Shown here: piece after piece, positions 44,399-54,682 of the stretch | Numbering within the stretch: the stretch's first letter is position 1 | How the letters are laid out: every line of letters begins with the position of its first letter | Assembly: GCA_002794775.1 (NCBI GenBank) | Contig: NBAY01000011.1 | Location: 620,001 to 684,000 of the forward strand | Direction of reading: 5' to 3' | Length of the DNA stretch: 64,000 bases | Source of the DNA: Porodaedalea pini | Lineage: Eukaryota; Basidiomycota; Agaricomycetes; Hymenochaetales; Hymenochaetaceae | Program-made: the position numbers and the translations under genes | The notes under the pieces: model-generated | What the model saw: the letters and a program-made list of their open reading frames with translations, nothing else | What the model was told of the DNA's origin: nothing | Databases searched by the model: none

Positions 44399-44612
44399 CT
44401 TGGTATACGAAGGGCAAGAGTTTCGACGCGTAGGGTATGTGCTTTCAAGATTCCTCGCCTAGTAGAGTAAGACGTCAAAATAGCAGTTGATTTGAGTACT
44501 AAGTCTGACTTCGCTGTCGTCTTGCCAGTATTGACAAGTTCCCCGATTATGAAAGATGGAGAGTAGTGCTAGTGAGCATGGCGAGCAAGTTGAGGATCGG
44601 ACACGTCTATGG

Positions 44613-44623
44613 AGGAGTCTCAC
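44613..44623 (+). repeat. LINE target-site duplication, left copy
   Basis: AGGAGTCTCAC, repeated exactly at 57183-57193 on the far side of the LINE. It is 11 bases, a normal length for target-primed insertion. Confidence 0.85.
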
Positions 44624-44691
44624 TTAACCTCTTACCACCATCATCTTGACCGTGGGAAAGACTTTATCTGTACATCATCCAGTTTCTAACG

Positions 44692-46947
44692 ATGGCCCCG
44701 CCCCCCAATGCGAAGCCACCGAGCCTTCATAAAACCAAATCGCTCAGATCCTTAGGCAACATCAAGGATCCCACTAAATGTGAAGAGTGCAAATACGAAT
44801 TGCCTCATCATAGTCGTTCGTGTGTCTCTGGCGCGGCGAAACTCTGCAGTAAATGCGGACGCGACTCGACATACAATCATAATTCTGCCGTCTGTGATCT
44901 TTCTGCGACAAACATCGCCAAGTGGTCCCCAGATATCGAAGCGGATAACCACGCCGCCGCTCTCCGTAAACAAGGGGACCTCCCCCCTACTCCAGAAATC
45001 CTTTCTCAACAGTCTCTTAAACGATCTCCATCCGAAGACGAACATCAGGGGCGTGAAGCTCCCAGTAACCCCGCCATGATCGGGCAGATCCCGGACGACA
45101 AGGACGCTATGGACGCTGACGACGATATGTATGTGAACTCTCAAACCCCCCAAGTCGACACCGACACCATCGATATCAATAACGAGGACCCAGAAATTGC
45201 CGCAGAAATTGCCGAAGAAGTTAACCGGAAAGCTCTTGAGCTCGTGGACGGATCGGTCCGCGACCTCCATAACCTCATTTCACAGGACCACTGGAAGTCA
45301 GAAACACCTTTTCAGAACGACCCCGCACGTATGGGACGTTATATGGCTAACATTGCATCCTCTCTTTGCTTTTGGATTAACTGCTCTAATATGCTCGATG
45401 AGGAAACTCAACGCGAGAACTATGCTAATACCGCTATTAACAGCTTCCAACCCGCTTTTAAGATCCACTCGCCTTATTGCAAAAACGTCTTCGATAACAT
45501 TTACCGCAGCCCTCAGGACATTCGCGACGAACATATTTCAGATGAACTTACAAACATGTCCCATTCCATCTCTTCTCTCGTATCTATGGTTTCATCTCTG
45601 ACCGAAAAAACCACTAAACTCGAAAAACAGGCGCAAAATACTACTAAACCTAAAGTATCCTTCTCGGCTAACATTCACACAGACAAGAAATACCTACCAG
45701 AACCTCTAGGCGCTCACTTCACCCATGATCCGCGGTTCCCCCCGCCCCCCCCAGTTGTTAAACAACGCGTGCCCCCTCCCAAAGGTGGGCGCACAGAATA
45801 CGAATTAGCCATGGCCAAAACCCGCATCCCGGGCTCGGGCTTTCGCATGGATACTCAAGGCACAATCCACGCACCAGATGGGTACATGCATTCGGAACAT
45901 AACGCCCCCCGCCCAGGATTAACAACCACCATATACCCTCCCCCAGTCCAGTCCATCGGAACCGACAACGACAGATATACAACGGTTACGTACGCCAAGG
46001 CAGCACAGAAAAGGCCCAAACAGGTCCCCACCAAAGTTACGAGACCTACCACAGACCACCCTGACGGGGAGGTCACCACCATGCCCATGAACCGAGCTAA
46101 CGGCTCAGTCAACACGCACATTCGCAACGTTAAACGCATATATTTCTCTCTCCCTGACAACCTCGCTGTTCGTCCCCTCCCCAATTCAATCAAAAACACT
46201 GTTCGTTTGGGCCTCAAAGGCTCTGCCGATTTCAAACATCTCGTCGTCCTCAACGTCGAGTATACTTCTAACGGCAATTTATGCATTTCATTCACTAATA
46301 TTCACGCTGACTTTGACTCCAACTTCGCGTCGCTTGCTTCCACTCTTAACCATGTTATTAACATCAGTGGGGCGAAGGTCTTTACCCCTTCTCCCCAGTT
46401 CAAACTCGTCCTCCCAGCTGTTCCGGTTTTCGATAAAAACACCAACATCCTCTACTCCCAAGGGGATTTATTGGAGGAGCTGTCGTCTCTTCCTCAATTT
46501 GCTAACCAGGAGTTCCTTTACCCCCCCCCCCCCCGGTTCATGGCATCTATCGAGCGCTTGAACACCCTCGACTACTGCAACGTTTCTATCATTCTCAAAG
46601 ATACTAACCGTCTTGCTTTCGACCACTTTTTCCTTCACAACAACTGTAATATCCCAATCTTCGGTGTTATCCAACGCCTTGAGGAGATGCGGGCCCGACC
46701 CACTATTTCACAGTGCGACAATTGCCATCGCCTGGGACACCCCTCCACCAAATGCCGCTCAGTGGCGCGATGTGCCATTTGCTCCAAACCACACCGGACA
46801 GCCGTGCATGTCGCAAGATGCGCTCCCTGCACTGCATCTAACAACCTTGCGTGCCAACACTTCACGCATTGTATCAACTGCCAAGGCGACCATAATGCCA
46901 GGTCTTCCACCTGCCCTGCCCGTCGCAATTACCGACCTCCATTCTAA
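44692..46947 (+). CDS. LINE ORF1, gag-like nucleic-acid-binding protein
   Basis: An intact frame of 751 residues. It starts with a Cys/His stretch (KCEECKYELPHHSRSC, then CSKCGRDSTYNHNSAVC) that could be a zinc finger. The middle is acidic then Pro-rich, with a helix near residues 290-320. The C-terminal part carries zinc knuckles: CDNCHRLGHPSTKC, CAICSKPHRTAVHVARC and CINCQGDHNARSSTC. This C-terminal block is typical of ORF1 proteins of I/Tad elements, which coat the RNA and chaperone it. A run of 14 C at 46521-46534 encodes prolines. The stop TAA (46945-46947) is directly followed by the ATG ATG of ORF2. Confidence 0.88.
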   Translation: MAPPPNAKPPSLHKTKSLRSLGNIKDPTKCEECKYELPHHSRSCVSGAAKLCSKCGRDSTYNHNSAVCDLSATNIAKWSPDIEADNHAAALRKQGDLPPTPEILSQQSLKRSPSEDEHQGREAPSNPAMIGQIPDDKDAMDADDDMYVNSQTPQVDTDTIDINNEDPEIAAEIAEEVNRKALELVDGSVRDLHNLISQDHWKSETPFQNDPARMGRYMANIASSLCFWINCSNMLDEETQRENYANTAINSFQPAFKIHSPYCKNVFDNIYRSPQDIRDEHISDELTNMSHSISSLVSMVSSLTEKTTKLEKQAQNTTKPKVSFSANIHTDKKYLPEPLGAHFTHDPRFPPPPPVVKQRVPPPKGGRTEYELAMAKTRIPGSGFRMDTQGTIHAPDGYMHSEHNAPRPGLTTTIYPPPVQSIGTDNDRYTTVTYAKAAQKRPKQVPTKVTRPTTDHPDGEVTTMPMNRANGSVNTHIRNVKRIYFSLPDNLAVRPLPNSIKNTVRLGLKGSADFKHLVVLNVEYTSNGNLCISFTNIHADFDSNFASLASTLNHVINISGAKVFTPSPQFKLVLPAVPVFDKNTNILYSQGDLLEELSSLPQFANQEFLYPPPPRFMASIERLNTLDYCNVSIILKDTNRLAFDHFFLHNNCNIPIFGVIQRLEEMRARPTISQCDNCHRLGHPSTKCRSVARCAICSKPHRTAVHVARCAPCTASNNLACQHFTHCINCQGDHNARSSTCPARRNYRPPF

Positions 46948-48846
46948 ATGATGACATCTCTTTCCATTCTTTCTTTGAACGTTCGATGTTCGGAACCTAC
47001 TACTGACCTTCTTTTTAAATCCCTTTTCCAGTGGGGCACTGCGTGCCCGGACATTATCTGTCTACAGGAAATCGCCACAATTTCTACCACCATTCCTTCC
47101 AAGTTATCCGCGGAGGGGGAACGGCAATTTGCTACTCGCAATTCTGACCCCTTTATTTGTGTACTTCCCCCTTCATCCCAATCCATACCACCCGCTTGCG
47201 CGACTTTCATCCACCCGCGCGTCGCTCATTTATTTAGCTCCCAACCGAACTTATCACGACCCATATTTCAGGTTACGATTAGTATTGACCGTGGCCCTTC
47301 ATTTCCCCCTATTTATATTTGGAATATTTACAATGCCCCCTCCACCCACGCATTTGAAGATCCTTTCCCCAACCCTTCGCTGGCAAATACCCATATTTTT
47401 CTCGGGGACTTCAATAGACATTCGGCCATTTGGTCCGATATTCATTTCTCTAATCTTTTTCCCGCTTCTGAACCTTTCGTGCGCTGGATTGACGATTCCT
47501 TGTTAGTGATCGCCAACCCTCCGAACACTCCCACTTTCTTTTACCCCCAGGGTTCTTCCACGCTTGACCTTGTTATGTGCTTGCCAGACATTTCTCCTTC
47601 GGTTATTCAATCCCTCCTTATTGGAGACCCCTCATTTGAATTCCACTCCGACCATCTCCCTCTTTCATTTTCCTTCCCCATTTTGTTTACACCACCCCCC
47701 GATACACACCCCCTCCGTCTTGTTCGTAAGCGTGACATCCCCTCTTTAATTTCCGATTTTCACGAATCGCATTTATTCTCCTTTGACGCAACAAATATCC
47801 ATTCTCCTTCTGATATCAATGTCATTTTACATTCCTTTTATATGACGTTTTCATCCTTTACAACTTGCTTTCTGCGAAAGCACAAACCCTGGACCTATCA
47901 CGGGCCCCACTCTTGGTGGACCGAGCAATGCAGTCAAGACTATCAGTCACACCATTCCAACCCATCACCGGAGAGCCTCTCCCGACTTCACAAAACTCTC
48001 GCCGCCGCTAAATCTACCTTCTTCGGCGGTTTACTCCAACAATCTGACCACGCATCCATTTGGAGGCGACAACATATTGGCACAGCGCGTCGCCGCCATC
48101 CCATCGGCGCCCTTAAGCTCCCTTCTGGCAGCTTCACTTCTAACGAGAGCGAGAAAGCCGACCTCTTCCGCTCGATGTTTTTTCCCACGCTCCCTCCGGG
48201 TCATCTCGACCAGCATACACTCCCACCACTATCCGACATTGAGCTTGTCTCTGTCGACGAAATACTCCGGGCCCTAAAGGGCACCGACGACTCGACGTCG
48301 CCCGGAATGAACTGCTTCTCTTACCTTCATCTAAAACTTTTTATTGAGCTCGAACCTTCGTTCTTTTCTGAAATATTTTCTGCCTGCCTTACTTTTGGCT
48401 ATTTCCCCTCATCCTTTAAACATTCCATCGTCACATTCATTCCCAAACCAAAACGTTCTGATTTTTCACTCCCTCGTTCATTTCGCCCTATTGCCCTGGT
48501 TGACACTATGGGCAAATTATTCGAACACATTCTTTTCAACCGCCTCCAAGTTATATTTGAACAACGCTCCCTTATTCCTCCATCACAGCATGGTTGCTGG
48601 AAAGCCCTATCCGCGCTTACCGCCTGCTATGAACTTTTACATCTAAATAACTTCAAACCCATCATCTTTTCTCCTTTCACCAGTGACCCTGGCTTCGGTC
48701 CACCCGAATCCAAACGCCGTCGCCTGTTGACCTCTGTGGTCACGATCGACATACAAGGCTTCTTTGATAACATTTCTCATCCCTTACTTATTGATCGGTT
48801 GACCCGGTCCCATATTCATCCCAACCTCATTAATTGCGTTTCTCAT

Positions 48847-48851
48847 TGGAT
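48847..48851 (+). repeat. LTR-element target-site duplication, left copy (TGGAT)
   Basis: TGGAT directly precedes the left LTR and is repeated at 55097-55101 after the right LTR. Five bases is normal for Ty3/gypsy integrases. Removing the element and one copy rejoins the LINE frame. Confidence 0.92.
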
Positions 48852-49265
48852 TGTTAGGCGGGAGCCCGGGAGACGACTCGGACTGGGCAGGCCTCGGCTG
48901 ACTGTCGTCTGGGACGTGCTATACTCGAGCGTAGACTCGGGACACGCTGTACTCAGACTAGGTCGTCACGGAGGTAAGAGGATTAATACAAGTCTAAACT
49001 AATACAAGGGGGACGAGTCTCACCTAGGTCGTCACGGAGGTAAGAGGAAAAGCAGAACAAGGAGTTCATGCAATTCCTGAGACCTTATATAGCGATGACC
49101 GTGAGACTATATTACCTAACATTACATAACGAGTGGGAATGGAACGAATGAAGGCAGTGTGGGAATGATTGTGTAAGATGGGTAAATATAATGAAAAGGA
49201 CGAATATAATAAAGGAAATGGTAAAAGGGAAGATAAAGGAAAAGGTGAAAGTTCAGGTTCTAACA
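48852..49265 (-). repeat. LTR, 3' copy in element orientation
   Basis: 414 bases starting TGTTA and ending TAACA on the plus strand. It differs from the other LTR at five sites. It contains a 25-base direct repeat at 48958-48982 and 49024-49048. Confidence 0.95.
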
Positions 49266-49280
49266 TTACCCCCCCTTCAA
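49266..49280 (-). other. polypurine tract next to the 3' LTR
   Basis: On the minus strand it reads as a purine run (AAGGGGGGG then TAA) against the LTR. It primes plus-strand DNA synthesis in such elements. The TAA is also the stop codon of pol, so the tract encodes the last residues (Lys-Gly-Gly). Confidence 0.75.
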
Positions 49281-52200
49281 GGTTGGGCGTCCCGACCAAC
49301 CATGATCGCGGTCGTCAGGCTCGGTGTCGACGAAGAGCGGACGGAGTCGTTGACGAGGGATGTCGAGTTTCCGAGGTGCACCAGGATGTTTGAGGTAGAA
49401 CTCAGTGATCGCCTCCTTCGCGTTCTCGCCGAAGTCCGTCTCAGGCTGCCAAGTAGGTTCATTGTAGCCGACCCACTTGACAAGGTACTGTAGTTTCCCT
49501 CGGTGCAGACGTGAGTCTAAGACTTCCTCGAGTTTGTACTCCTCCTCGTTGTCGACGATGTCTGGCGGCAGCGGCGGCGGTTGCTTCTGGCTTTCAAAGG
49601 ACGGTTTGACGGCGGGTTTCAATAGGGCTTCGTTGAAGACAGGGTGGACCTTTTTCCATCACTTCGGGAGTTTGAGCTTGTACGCGCTCGCTCCTATCTT
49701 GTCGACAACGTCAAAGGGGCCGTACCATTTGTCTGCGAGTTTCTTTGTCGGCGAGTCCGTACTGATGTTTCGCCCGTCAAGGAAGACCTTGTCACCAGCC
49801 TTGTACTCCACCGAAGCTCCTGCTGTCCAGTCATGGTAGCGCTTCATGTCCTCTGCTGCCTTGACTAGGTTGTCCTTAGCAACGCGATGAGTCTCCTTGA
49901 TGTGCTTTGCGAATTCTTCCGCTGACATGTTAGCAGATGAGGTTCGCGTCGTGTCGAAGCTCAAGGGGTGACGTCCTGTGTTCACGTAGAAGGGGGACAT
50001 CTTCGTTGCTGAGTGTTCGCGGTTGTTGTATGCGAACTCTGCGAGGGGGAGCCAGTCCTTCCAGTCTGATTGCCGATGGTTAACGAAGAGTCGAAGGTAC
50101 TGTTCGAGCTCTTGGTTAACGCGTTCCGTTTGACCATCCGTCTGTGGATGGTACGCTGTCGACGGGTTGCCTTCAATGTGCAGAAGTTTGTACAGCTCCT
50201 TCATCATTGACGCATCGAACTGCGTGCCTCGGTCGTGGATGATCTTCTTCGGTAGGCCATGGAGGCAGAAGACATGGTCGCGGTACAGCTGGGCCATGCC
50301 TTCTGCTGACAGCCTCGTCGTCGTCGGGATTGCATGCATCTGCTTTGAGAACCTATCCACGAAGACGCAGATCGCGTTGTGTCCCTTGGAGTCCGGGAGC
50401 TCTCCGATTAGGTCGACCGTAACAATTTCCCAGGGTCCTTCAGGGACAGCGTTTGGATGAAGCGGTCTAGACCTCGACGTTCTTAAGGCTTTCGTCCGTT
50501 GACAACGGTCGCATCCTCGGATGTATGCTCGGATGTCAGAGAACATCGATGCCCACCAGAAATCACGACGGACGAGTTCTACTGTCTTCGATGCTCCCGG
50601 ATGACCAGCCAGAACCGAGTCGTGGCACTCCCGCAACACAGCCTCCTTTATTGTCGATGGGACATACACCTTGCCTTTCATCCGCCATAACTCGTCGACC
50701 TCCACCAAACCCGTAGGCCTCTCCGACTCGTCTTGCGCCCTCTGCGCTTCACCCACTCGTTCCACCACCTCGTCGTGCGATGTCCACACCACTCCACGGT
50801 TCAACCACTTATCCTTGATGAACACGACCCCATCATTGTCATCCTTGCCCTGATCATAGCCCGCCATGCGCGATAGCAGGTCGGCCTTGCCCATCGTCTT
50901 GCCCGACTTGTGTTCGAGGTGGAAGTCGAATTCTTCAAGTTCGGTCCGCCAGCGAGCTTGGCGATAGCTCAGCTTCTGCGCCGACCTGAAGTAGGTGAGG
51001 TTAGCGTGGTCAGACCAGATTTCAATCTTGTGGTGAGCGCCAAGGAGGTATTGCCGCCAATCCTTGAGCGCTGAAACGATCGCGAGCATCTCCTTGTCGT
51101 AGATCTCGTAGTTTCGTTCCGCTGGTTCAAGTGCCTCTGACCTGTAGGCGATCACCCTCCACTTCCCTTCCTGCTTCTGCAACAACACACCACCGAGTGC
51201 AAAGTTCGACGAGTCCGCTTCTACGCGGAAAGGGCCCTCGTCATTGGCAATGGCTAGGACTGGAGGTGAGCAGAGACGTCGTCTCAGCTCCTCGAACGCT
51301 TCCTGCTGTTCGGTCTCCCATACCCAGTCCTTCTTGCCCGTTAACGACGTCAATGGTTGGACCACCTTGCTGTAGTCCTTAATAAACCGTCTCAGCCAGT
51401 TTCCCATACCGAGGAACTGTTGCAGCTCCTTGAGGTTCCGTGGGACTGGCCAGTTCACAATCGCCTCCGTCTTTGCCGGGTCAGCCCTGATCTCGCCATT
51501 GCCGATGATGTGGCCGAGGTATTTGACGACCTTGGCGTCAAACTCGCACTTCTCCGGCTTCAGGTACAGGCCATTTTCTCGGAGGATCTGGAGTACGCGC
51601 CTCGACGTGTCGATATGTTCCTCAATGGTTTCCGAGAGGATCAGGATGTCGTTGAGGTATACAATGATCAAGTTCGCGTAGATTAGGTCCTTAAAGATGT
51701 GGTTGACAAAGGCCTGGAATGTGGCCGGCGCGTTGCAAAGGCCAAAAAACATGACCGTCGGTTCGAAGAGGCCCATGTTCATGTGAAACGCTGCCTTCCA
51801 TTCGTCACCCTCGTGGATCCGGACATTGTAGTACCCCCAGCGAAGGTCAAGCTTAGTGATGTACTTCGCTTTCTTGACCTTGTCGACGAGTTCGTCAATG
51901 AGAGGGAGGGGATACTTGTTCTTGATCGTACCGTCATTGAGCTTACGGTAATCCTGGATCGGGCGTAGCGATTTGTCGGCCTTCTTAATGAAGAAGAAGG
52001 GCGACGCCATGGGCGATATCGACCGTCGAATGCGACCCGACTTCAGATTTTCATCAAGGAAGTCCTTGAGTGACTGCTGCTCAGTTGGCGTGAGCGGGTA
52101 GATCTTACAGTCGCTCGGTTTGAAGTCGGGTTTCAAGTCGATGACATGGTCCCAGGGTCGGTGTTCCGGCAGCTTCTCGAAACCTTTTTTGCTGAAAACG

Positions 52201-52873
52201 TCGGCGTAGTCGTTGAGGTATGCGGGCCAGGACGCCTTGTCCATTTGCATCTCACTCACCCTCCTCATCTGTTCCACCACCTTCTTCACCTTGCCTAGGT
52301 CCTCCACCGGCTCCCTCTTGATCGCACATTCTTCTGGACAGCGGGTGAATTCGATCGAACCCGTTTTCCAGTCGACCTCCGGATTGTGACGTCGAAGCCA
52401 GTCGTACCCCAGGAAGATGTTTGACGACGCTAGGGACGTTACTGCGAGGACGATCCTCTCCTGGTGACGGCCGATCATGAGCTCGACATCAACGTACTCC
52501 TCGATCAATCCGGCCTCATTGTGCGTGCCATCGGCATTGAGCACCACGAGGGGTCGGATGTAGCGTTTCGTTTCCAACCCGTACCTCTCGACGAACCTGA
52601 CGTCGATGCAGGATCCCGTGCATCCTGAATCCACAAGGGCATGCGCATCTACCTCTCTCGTCTCACCCGCTATTTCATGCTCGACGGTCAGGAGAAGGTC
52701 CAGCTGGCGTCCGCCAGTTCCTCTCATGAACAGTTGCTCGTACTCTTCATCTTTGTTCACACCGGTGGGGACTTCGTAATCGGGAAAACCATCGACGTCG
52801 TTTGCATCTATGTATTGTACAGACGGTTGGTTATATTTTAGCGAATCCGGATTCGAAGTCCCTTGTTCTTCTC

Positions 52874-52916
52874 GGTCAGTCGCCCCGATGGCTACGCCTG
52901 ACCACTCGCAAAACCC
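52874..52916 (-). promoter_or_regulatory. -1 frameshift signal between gag and pol
   Basis: In the gag frame the codons CAG GGT TTT contain the classic slippery heptamer G GGT TTT (52916 to 52910). A -1 slip gives GGG TTT TGC, which enters the open pol frame. About six bases later a hairpin follows: GGTCAG (52903-52898) pairs with CTGACC (52879-52874), enclosing the gag stop. Both parts of a textbook signal are thus present. Confidence 0.8.
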
Positions 52917-53959
52917 TGCGAGTCGACGACCTCTTCGTCATTGTCTTCTTCCTCCACATAGTCCTCCACCGTCGACCTTTGAGTGTCCACGACTTCCTCG
53001 AATGCCGACTCCTTCATCACGCCGAGCTCGTCAGCGATGAGGCGGCGCTCGCCCGGTGCCATCAGCTCCAACATACGCTGGATGATCGGCTTCGCCTGCG
53101 GACATTTGTCCTTAAAGTGTCCCAGTCCACCGCAAATCCAGCACGTGCGCTTTCGTTGCGCCTCATTCATCGAGATGTCCATCGGTTGGCCGGCACCTCC
53201 GAAAGTGACGCCCGTCACGTCACGCTTATCGGCGTGCGGGGCTGCTACCTGTTGGCGTGCAGGAGGCCCTTGTTGGGGTGTTGGACGGGGCGTGAACGGC
53301 AATGTACGACCTTGTTGGATGGCGCGAATCTGCTGTTCACCCCGATCGATCTCAATGGCCTTCTTTTTCCATGCCTCATACGTTGTTGGCATGGGCGTCA
53401 ACCTCAACACGCCGCGGACCACCTCGATGTTCATTGCGCGTTGCAGGCGGTCACAAATGACACTTTCGTCCTTCAGCTCCGCTGCCTTGATGATCACGTC
53501 GAGGTCCTGGAAGAACTGGTCGGCGGAGAGGTCCTTCTGGATCTTGTCTCGGAACTTCTTCAGCGCCTTCTCCTTCCTGTTTGGATCATCGAAGGAGGCA
53601 TCCAGTCGTTCCTGGAACTTGGCCCAGTCGTCCGTAAAGCCCACGACGCCATTTGTTGTGAATTCCTGGACGTAGTTTTGCGCCCATGTCGACGCGTTGC
53701 CACCCTTGAGGTAAGAGAGGGCGACGTAGATCTTGCTCGACGACGAGGGATACCTCGTGGGGTTCGCCAAGACGAAGAGTAGGACTTCGCGCTTGAAGTC
53801 GAGGTAGTCATCGCCGCCAGTGAATTCGCGTGGCCGGGCGACGTCAATCGAGGGAGCTGGAGCTTGGGCTGCAGGGGCGTTCGTTGCTGCTCGGGTGAAG
53901 GCAGCAGCTACGATCGCTGCGATCTCTTGTTGCTGCCTTTGAGTGAAACCTTCAGCCAT
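52892..53959 (-). CDS. gag protein of the chromovirus
   Basis: An intact frame of 355 residues. It starts MAEGFTQRQQQEIAAIVAAA. The capsid-like core includes REFTGGDDYLDFKREVLLF, LKGGNASTWAQNYVQEF and FFQDLDVIIKAAELKDESV. A zinc knuckle CWICGGLGHFKDKC (CX2CX4HX4C) follows near residue 272, and the tail is acidic. It forms the particle that holds the element RNA. The last residues are encoded over the -1 shift site. Confidence 0.9.
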   Translation of the reverse strand: MAEGFTQRQQQEIAAIVAAAFTRAATNAPAAQAPAPSIDVARPREFTGGDDYLDFKREVLLFVLANPTRYPSSSSKIYVALSYLKGGNASTWAQNYVQEFTTNGVVGFTDDWAKFQERLDASFDDPNRKEKALKKFRDKIQKDLSADQFFQDLDVIIKAAELKDESVICDRLQRAMNIEVVRGVLRLTPMPTTYEAWKKKAIEIDRGEQQIRAIQQGRTLPFTPRPTPQQGPPARQQVAAPHADKRDVTGVTFGGAGQPMDISMNEAQRKRTCWICGGLGHFKDKCPQAKPIIQRMLELMAPGERRLIADELGVMKESAFEEVVDTQRSTVEDYVEEEDNDEEVVDSQGFASGQA

Positions 53960-54670
53960 CGCTGGTACGGGCGTATGTGTCAGGCGCTCAGGGGGTGTCG
54001 GCGGTGACGAGTCTCTACGGGGTGTACGATAGCCTCCTGGTTCGCTTGGGAGGACGACCGACGATGTCGAGACTGTCGGTGATGATGGTGCACGGGGAGG
54101 TCGAGGCGCCCAACGAGTTCGCTCGCCGGAAGACGGGTCAGTCGAGTACCAGGCGTGCCTAGTGTCACTCCACCAGAGATTATGAGTGACGTGGTTTCTG
54201 TCATCCGCTACATACGATTGGTGTTCCGAATCGTAGCATGAAGAAGAGGGGAAAGCCCGCTGTTGTTCCTCGGTGAGATCTATCTTGACTACGTCGGGGG
54301 GGAACAGGTAGGGGCTGGTTGTCCGGATGTACGTTACGCTGACGAAGGACAGGTTCGTCGGCGAGTTTGATGACCAAACGGAAGGAGGCGGCTGAGATCA
54401 CAATCGACAACGATGTCGACAACTGTACACGGTGTGTTACCCACGTCCAAGTCAGATGGTTCCTCCACCAGAGGGAGAAGCGAAGAGCCAGGGTCGGGAA
54501 ATGTCGGGTGTAGGTTTACATAATACACGAACATCCGAAAACGTCCAGGCAGGGTTGAGGGTTGTCGTTCAGGGAGTTTACATGCCAAATCCGTCGAGGG
54601 GAGTGCTCCTCTAGACTGGGTGAAGGCGAGTCGACAGCGACGACGTACGCTGGGGATGAGCCTGGGTGGG
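53960..54670 (-). other. long untranslated leader of the chromovirus
   Basis: About 710 bases between the primer site and the gag start. Small open frames exist, but none has features of a protein family. It may hold packaging signals. Confidence 0.5.
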
Positions 54671-54681
54671 GTTCTGCTTTT
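54671..54681 (-). other. putative self-priming primer-binding site
   Basis: Read in element orientation, AAAAGCAGAAC starts one base after the 5' LTR. It is perfectly complementary over 11 bases to GTTCTGCTTTT at 54889-54879 inside the same LTR. No TGG-type tRNA complement is present next to the LTR. Confidence 0.7.
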
Positions 54682-54682
54682 A

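Larger units (their letters stand above)
49266..52916 (-). pseudogene. pol polyprotein with chromodomain, one in-frame stop
   Basis: It is read after a -1 shift from gag. Protease: HALVDSGCTGSCIDVRF. RT: FFIKKADKSLRPIQDYRKLN, TKLDLRWGYYNVRI, FGLCNAPATFQAF and VYLNDILIL, where the usual YxDD reads YLND. RNase H: RVEADSSNFALGGVL. Integrase: a zinc region HPGASKTVELVRRDFWW with CDRCQRTK, then catalytic VDLIGELP, HDRGTQFDA and HPQTDGQTERVNQELEQYL. After KLKLPK a TGA (49659-49661) interrupts, then the same frame goes on through WKKVHPVFNEALLKP to a chromodomain (EEYKLEEVLDSRLHRGKLQY, LVKWVGYNEPTWQPE). The stop removes the chromodomain, and the Asp-to-Asn change should disable the RT, so this copy is probably not autonomous. 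Confidence 0.9.

Noticed and set aside
52802..53782. 326-residue plus-strand open frame over gag
   Set aside because: It is the complement of the gag frame, with Leu/Arg/His-rich composition and no family features; gag on the minus strand has a zinc knuckle and capsid-like core.
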